10,963 nucleotides of DNA, taken from an uncultured Methanomassiliicoccaceae archaeon. Its GTDB lineage: Archaea > Thermoplasmatota > Thermoplasmata > Methanomassiliicoccales > Methanomethylophilaceae. The notes beneath the pieces were generated by a model. That model was given only the letters and a program-made list of their open reading frames with translations, did not search any database and had not been told where the DNA came from. Within the stretch, counting starts at the first letter, position 1. Every line of letters starts with the position of its first letter. The stretch lies in contig CALYUZ010000009.1 in NCBI GenBank assembly GCA_945492685.1, forward strand, positions 1-10,963. The letters are read 5' to 3'. The position numbers and the translations under genes were made by a program. Positions 7,340 through 10,963 of the stretch are shown here, piece by piece.

Positions 7340-8884
7340 ATGGACCAATTGGTAGAGCTCAGATGCAAGTACTGCGGGGCACCTCTGGACAGGGACCAGA
7401 TCGAATCCGACTCCCCCTATGTGACCTGCCAATGCTGCGGAACAAGCCAGCAGAGGGTCGATGCGAAGGCGTACATGGAGCAGATGATGGGACAGATCCA
7501 GTCATGGATCAGCAAGGCCATCCCCGGAGGCTTCTCCCTGGCGCAGCAGGAGAACGTGGACCCCATCGCCAGGCACAACATCTACATCAACAACGTCAAG
7601 CCGTCGATCGAGCTCGAGATCAGGGACTACCGCTTCGCACTGAACTCGGTGGTCTCATCACCGCTCATCGTCCTGCCCTTCACCAAGGGCGAACCGGCGA
7701 GATCGAAGCATTCCTCTTCCAACGTCTTCGAGTTCAATGCCAAACTGAAGAGCATCGAACCGCTGGCGGTGGATGTCAACGAGAAGGCGATGATCACCGA
7801 GGCCGAGAACATGTCCATGGCCTATGCGCTGATAGTCAACAACTCCCAGCTCCTGACGGACACCACGCCCGGGCGCTTCGCCCTGATGTCCAAGAACTTC
7901 AAGGAATCGGCGGAGGCCATCGGCAGATGCAAGGACTACGGACCCCTGGTGGGAAGGCTCAACGCCCTCTCCGAGGTTTGCACGGCATCGGACATGGTCC
8001 TCAACGGGGACCACCTGGGATGCGTCACCAAGGCGGAGACCGCCATAGACATGCTGCAGAAGGCGAAGTCCGAGATCCTCAGGAACCCCAAACTGGCCAT
8101 GATGATCAGGGCCGTGGACCTGGAGATCGGACAGTCGAAGACGCTGAAGAGCGTGGCGGAGATGTCCGTCACCGGCACCAGCGGGGATGCGCTCGGAACA
8201 CTGGAGGTGATGAACAAGCTGGGAAGCCTGAACTACCCCTCCGAGAGGTCCTGGGACCCCCTTCTTAGGAAGAAGGACCGCGACTACGAGCTGTTCAGCT
8301 ACGTGGAGGGCATAGTCACCGCCCGCAGCGAGGGGACCCTCCCGATCTGCCCCGGGGACGGAGACATCCTGTACCCGTTCTGGGATGTGGACCTGAAGTA
8401 CAACTTCACAACGGGATCGCTGTTCTCGAAGAAGGTGGTGGAGGTGACCGAGGACATCCTCATACCCGCCACGTTCACCCTCAGCGCGGACGCCCTCAGG
8501 AACCCCCGCAGGGGACTGACGGACATATTCTCGGTTGTCCCGGAGAGTTCCATCATGGACAGGATCAAGGGCGCCCAGGACAGCATCAGCGGAGGTGCCG
8601 GGATCGGGAGGCTCACCGACTCCGCGGCCGACAACAGACCGGGTACGAGGTCCATCGTGCTCCCGCTGTCCACCAAGACGGAGGCGACCAAGCTCGTGGA
8701 GGACTACCTCAGACAGAGCTGTTCCTCCAACTCCAAACTGAAACTCAGCAAGCCGTACGTCAAGAGGCTGATCTACGTTCCATGCCGCATGGGCGTGGAC
8801 GGGATAGCCCTGCCGAGCGCCTTCGACAGGCTCACGCCCGCGGTGCTCTCTGACCCGGCCCTTAACAGCATCATAAAGATATGA
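7340..8884 (+). CDS. Uncharacterised protein with N-terminal zinc ribbon
   Basis: A 514-residue protein that I do not recognise. It opens with a compact zinc ribbon, Cys9-x2-Cys12 and Cys30-x2-Cys33 (CKYCGAPL and CQCCGTSQ), of the general TFIIB/rubredoxin-knuckle style. A linker follows containing AIPGGFSLAQQENVDP. The middle, about 145-310, is mainly helical (for example ALIVNNSQLLTDTTPGRFAL). The C-terminal half is mixed alpha/beta with IVLPLSTKTEATKLVEDYL near 440 and ends at a hydrophobic SIIKI. No transmembrane helix, nucleotide-binding motif or catalytic motif is visible. It starts one base after the upstream stop, and its own stop overlaps the region before the membrane-protein gene, so translation is probably coupled. 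Proteins with an N-terminal ribbon also occur beside SPFH genes in the Bacillus ydj operon, but homology is not shown. The likely role is a soluble partner of the membrane components. Confidence 0.88.
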   Translation: MDQLVELRCKYCGAPLDRDQIESDSPYVTCQCCGTSQQRVDAKAYMEQMMGQIQSWISKAIPGGFSLAQQENVDPIARHNIYINNVKPSIELEIRDYRFALNSVVSSPLIVLPFTKGEPARSKHSSSNVFEFNAKLKSIEPLAVDVNEKAMITEAENMSMAYALIVNNSQLLTDTTPGRFALMSKNFKESAEAIGRCKDYGPLVGRLNALSEVCTASDMVLNGDHLGCVTKAETAIDMLQKAKSEILRNPKLAMMIRAVDLEIGQSKTLKSVAEMSVTGTSGDALGTLEVMNKLGSLNYPSERSWDPLLRKKDRDYELFSYVEGIVTARSEGTLPICPGDGDILYPFWDVDLKYNFTTGSLFSKKVVEVTEDILIPATFTLSADALRNPRRGLTDIFSVVPESSIMDRIKGAQDSISGGAGIGRLTDSAADNRPGTRSIVLPLSTKTEATKLVEDYLRQSCSSNSKLKLSKPYVKRLIYVPCRMGVDGIALPSAFDRLTPAVLSDPALNSIIKI

Positions 8885-8895
8885 GGGATGGAAAA

Positions 8896-9267
8896 ATGAC
8901 GGAAGAAGGCAGGGGAATGTCCACCAGGACATGGAACGCCATCGCAGCGGGAGTGTTCCTGCTTGCGGTCGCACTGGGCATCCTGATCTACATGTCCACG
9001 GGGGATGTGTTCGACACCCTGTGGACGATCCTGATTGTGTTCGGACTGTACGTCGGACTGTCGTCCGTGTTCAAGGACAGGGGCAATGACAACTTCGGAC
9101 CCTCGGAGGCGGATGTCAGCCTCGTCGGGGGAGTAATACTGGCCGGCATCGGTGTGTCCGGACTCGTGTACAGCTTCACCTCCGAGGTGCTCTACACAGT
9201 GGTCGTGCTCATCGTCATCGTGGCGGTGGCCGGAATCGTAATGGCGATCAAGAACAGGAACGTGTGA
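8896..9267 (+). CDS. Small four-helix membrane protein
   Basis: A 123-residue integral membrane protein without a recognised family. Four hydrophobic helices are clear: about 13-33 (WNAIAAGVFLLAVALGILIY), 40-58, 74-94 and 98-118, joined by short loops. The only larger loop, KDRGNDNFGPSEAD (60-73), lies between helices 2 and 3. The even number of helices puts both ends on the same side; K119 and R121 at the C-terminus and R6 and R11 at the N-terminus favour the cytoplasm. An in-frame ATG at 8881 would add five residues and overlap the previous stop, but GAGGG at 8883-8887 is 8 bases before the ATG at 8896, so that start is chosen. It may anchor the zinc-ribbon and coiled-coil proteins of the operon at the membrane (inferred). 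Confidence 0.85.
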   Translation: MTEEGRGMSTRTWNAIAAGVFLLAVALGILIYMSTGDVFDTLWTILIVFGLYVGLSSVFKDRGNDNFGPSEADVSLVGGVILAGIGVSGLVYSFTSEVLYTVVVLIVIVAVAGIVMAIKNRNV

Positions 9268-9269
9268 AG

Positions 9270-9803
9270 ATGGGATTGAATGACACTGTCAAGGACAAGA
9301 TGAAGGGCGACATGTCCCTCACCGAGAGGATCGCCCTCTACATCCCCGGATACAGGGGATACAAGGAGAAGAACCTCCGCCGCGAGCAGGACAGGGCCGT
9401 GAGGAACGAACTGTCCCGCGCAATACAGGGAACAAAATCGGACCTGGCCGAGATCCAGAGGGAACTCGTCACGAAACCGAAACTGATGCTCGATGTGGAG
9501 AGGATCAGGACCAAGGTGGACAGGTACGACATAGACATCAAGAAGGCCGTGAACGGGTACTCCGGATTCCACGACGCCACCAAGATCCTCGAAGCGGACC
9601 TGGACAGGCTCGTGGAGTGGGACGCACAGCTCATCGACGACATCCAGCTCATGAGGAGGGCCACGGCGGACCTTCTGGAGAGCGTCGACAACGAGGATGA
9701 CGTCAAGGCGGAGATCCGCAACCTGGAGAGGGGTGTGGACGGCCTGATCGAGGCATATCAGAAAAGGGAGTCCGTGATGAGGGGCTTCGAGAACAAGGAG
9801 TGA
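9270..9803 (+). CDS. Coiled-coil protein with IPGYRGYKEK motif
   Basis: A 177-residue, highly charged, almost fully helical protein. A short amphipathic N-terminus (MGLNDTVKDKMKGDMS) precedes LTERIALYIPGYRGYKEKNL, a motif I associate with unnamed bacterial coiled-coil proteins, and then long heptad-like helices run to the end with no cysteine. The layout (membrane-binding-like start, then coiled coil) recalls PspA/Vipp1 in outline, but the protein is shorter and the sequence does not match the PspA start, so homology is not claimed. A GTG at 9264 would overlap the preceding stop and add two residues; the ATG at 9270 is preferred, with AGGA about 10 bases upstream. It lies between the membrane protein and the SPFH gene, ending three bases before the latter. 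The likely role is a structural or scaffolding subunit at the membrane surface. Confidence 0.85.
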   Translation: MGLNDTVKDKMKGDMSLTERIALYIPGYRGYKEKNLRREQDRAVRNELSRAIQGTKSDLAEIQRELVTKPKLMLDVERIRTKVDRYDIDIKKAVNGYSGFHDATKILEADLDRLVEWDAQLIDDIQLMRRATADLLESVDNEDDVKAEIRNLERGVDGLIEAYQKRESVMRGFENKE

Positions 9804-9806
9804 TGA

Positions 9807-10916
9807 ATGATGGCAAAGACCAACGTGGTGACCTGGGACTCCCAGGGACCCGACGACATAATCTACGCTTACGAACACGACGACCTCAGGACCCTCACAT
9901 CCGTGACCGTCCCCGAGCACGCCGTGGCGATATTCGCGAGGGACGGACAGCTCACCGGCGTCCTGGAGCCCGGAAGGCACATGATCACCTCCAGCAACAT
10001 CCCCTGGCTCACCAAGCTCTACAACCTGGCCCTGGGATTCAAGGAGACCCCGTTCAAGGTGCAGATCATCTTCGTCTCCCTGAAGATCTTCAACGGGAGA
10101 TGGGGGATCCGCGGTATGATCAAGGCCGCCCAGGGATACGAGGTCCCCATCACCCTGATGGCCAACGGAGACTACCAGTTCAGGGTCTCCGACGTGCCAG
10201 TGTTCTTCACCCAGGTCCTGGGAGGACTCAAATCCTACACCACCGGCGACGTGAACGCCTTCATGAAGGCCTTCATCAACGAACAGGTCACCCAGCAGCT
10301 CTCCCAGCAGTACTACATGGAGATGCTGAACAACCTCGAGGTCGCATCGACATCCACAAAGGTGCTGATCGAGCAGTACTTCACCCAGAGGGGTATCGAG
10401 CTCCTCTCGCTGAAGATCGCGGAGGCCAGGACAACCGATGAGGATCAGAAGAAGGTCTTCGAGTACCTCCAGTTCAGCAGCGCCAACGGAGAGGCGTTCA
10501 AGAGGTACGAGGTCATGGACAGGATGGCGGACGCCATCGGCAACTCCCAGGGAGGTGCGGCCATGGGTACCGGGATGCTCCTGTTCCCGCAGATGTACCA
10601 ACAGCTCCAGCAGCAGCCCATCCAAGGCATCCAGGCGCAGCAGTATCAACAGCAGCAGCCGAAGGTCCTATGCCCCTACTGCGGCGGACCCAACGACTAT
10701 CCCTACAAGTTCTGCGGGAACTGCGGCAAGCCCTCGCCCCAGATGCAGGCGCAGCAGGCACCTGCCCCCCAGCCTGCGGCACCGCAGCCCGCAACACCCG
10801 GAGCCGGAGCCGCACCCGGGATGAGGTTCAACAACTGCCCCTACTGCGGACAGGACATCAGCGGTCTCCCCAAGACCCCCAAGTTCTGCCCCTACTGTGC
10901 GGAGCAGCTCTTCTGA
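9807..10916 (+). CDS. SPFH/band-7 protein with two C-terminal zinc ribbons (COG4260, YdjI-like)
   Basis: A 369-residue stomatin/prohibitin-class protein of the Band_7_1 type, a family sometimes labelled virion core protein. Residues about 30-250 form the SPFH region: VTVPEHAVAIFARDGQLTGV, LEPGRHMITSSNIP, a strand-rich part with VPITLMANGDYQFRV, then long helices. There is no N-terminal membrane helix, as in YdjI relatives. After a Gln-rich stretch (MYQQLQQQPIQ, about 268-285) come two zinc ribbons: Cys289/292 with Cys303/306, and Cys344/347 with Cys361/364. They are separated by a Pro/Ala/Gln linker. SPFH proteins oligomerise into membrane-associated rings and scaffolds; in Bacillus subtilis the relative YdjI belongs to the pspA operon and takes part in recruiting PspA to the membrane. 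The ATG at 9807 and the in-frame ATG at 9810 both follow GGAG (9797-9800). It is the last gene of the operon and is followed by a hairpin. Confidence 0.9.
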   Translation: MMAKTNVVTWDSQGPDDIIYAYEHDDLRTLTSVTVPEHAVAIFARDGQLTGVLEPGRHMITSSNIPWLTKLYNLALGFKETPFKVQIIFVSLKIFNGRWGIRGMIKAAQGYEVPITLMANGDYQFRVSDVPVFFTQVLGGLKSYTTGDVNAFMKAFINEQVTQQLSQQYYMEMLNNLEVASTSTKVLIEQYFTQRGIELLSLKIAEARTTDEDQKKVFEYLQFSSANGEAFKRYEVMDRMADAIGNSQGGAAMGTGMLLFPQMYQQLQQQPIQGIQAQQYQQQQPKVLCPYCGGPNDYPYKFCGNCGKPSPQMQAQQAPAPQPAAPQPATPGAGAAPGMRFNNCPYCGQDISGLPKTPKFCPYCAEQLF

Positions 10917-10923
10917 TCCCAAT

Positions 10924-10945
10924 CACCCGGCTCCGAGGCCGGGTG
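10924..10945 (+). terminator. GC-rich hairpin after the operon, probable terminator
   Basis: CACCCGGC and GCCGGGTG form a perfect 8-base stem around the loop TCCGAG, starting eight bases after the stop of the SPFH gene. A pyrimidine-rich tail (CCAACCCCTTCCCTTCT) follows rather than a clean T-run. Archaeal termination mainly uses T-tracts, so the hairpin may instead protect the 3' end of the message. The symmetry is read directly; the role is inferred. Confidence 0.5.
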
Positions 10946-10963
10946 CCAACCCCTTCCCTTCTG

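Noticed and set aside
7658..8974. Minus-strand open frame (438 codons) opposite the 514-residue zinc-ribbon gene
   Set aside because: Same type of shadow; the plus-strand frame has the zinc ribbon, coupled spacing and better composition.
9192..10649. Long minus-strand open frame (485 codons) opposite the coiled-coil and SPFH genes
   Set aside because: It is antisense to well-supported genes in GC-rich DNA. Its product is dominated by Leu, Gly, Val and His with no motif, as expected of a codon-bias shadow.
1..10963. CRISPR array, insertion sequence, tRNA or attachment site
   Set aside because: No regularly spaced repeats, transposase-like sequence, terminal inverted repeats or cloverleaf were seen on either strand.

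Overview
The window reads as GC-rich archaeal DNA, most likely from a Methanomassiliicoccales-like methanogen of gut or rumen type. I infer this from the heavy use of AGG for arginine, a TATA-box promoter (ATTTATAAGT) placed so that the transcript would be almost leaderless, and tight gene packing. No rRNA or marker gene is present, so the lineage is a guess from style. The two nitrogen genes look bacterial in type and could have been acquired by an ancestor.

Left half, minus strand (1-6048): a two-gene ammonia-assimilation operon. glnN (3865-6048) encodes a full-length type III glutamine synthetase. Five bases downstream lies gltB, the large subunit of glutamate synthase, which runs off the left edge of the window inside its C-terminal GXGXG domain. 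Together they form the GS-GOGAT cycle: ammonia is fixed into glutamine, then the amide is transferred to 2-oxoglutarate to give glutamate. The gltB iron-sulphur motif has a fourth cysteine beyond the classical three.

Middle (6049-6405): a divergent intergenic region of 357 bases. It holds the glnN promoter, a perfect 8-2-8 inverted repeat (6124-6141) with a degenerate second copy (6273-6292), and a GC-rich stretch with two overlapping inverted repeats that share the same arm (6231-6270).

Right half, plus strand (6406-10916): five tightly packed genes in one apparent operon. They encode a helical protein with a Zn-binding cysteine cluster, a 514-residue protein with an N-terminal zinc ribbon, a four-helix membrane protein, a short coiled-coil protein with an IPGYRGYKEK motif, and an SPFH/band-7 protein with two C-terminal zinc ribbons (COG4260/YdjI-like). 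A GC-rich hairpin follows. Apart from the SPFH protein none is recognisable as a named family. The set resembles, in parts, the Bacillus pspA-ydjGHI membrane-stress operon, and is the best candidate here for a poorly described system: a membrane-bound scaffold built from SPFH, coiled-coil and zinc-ribbon parts.
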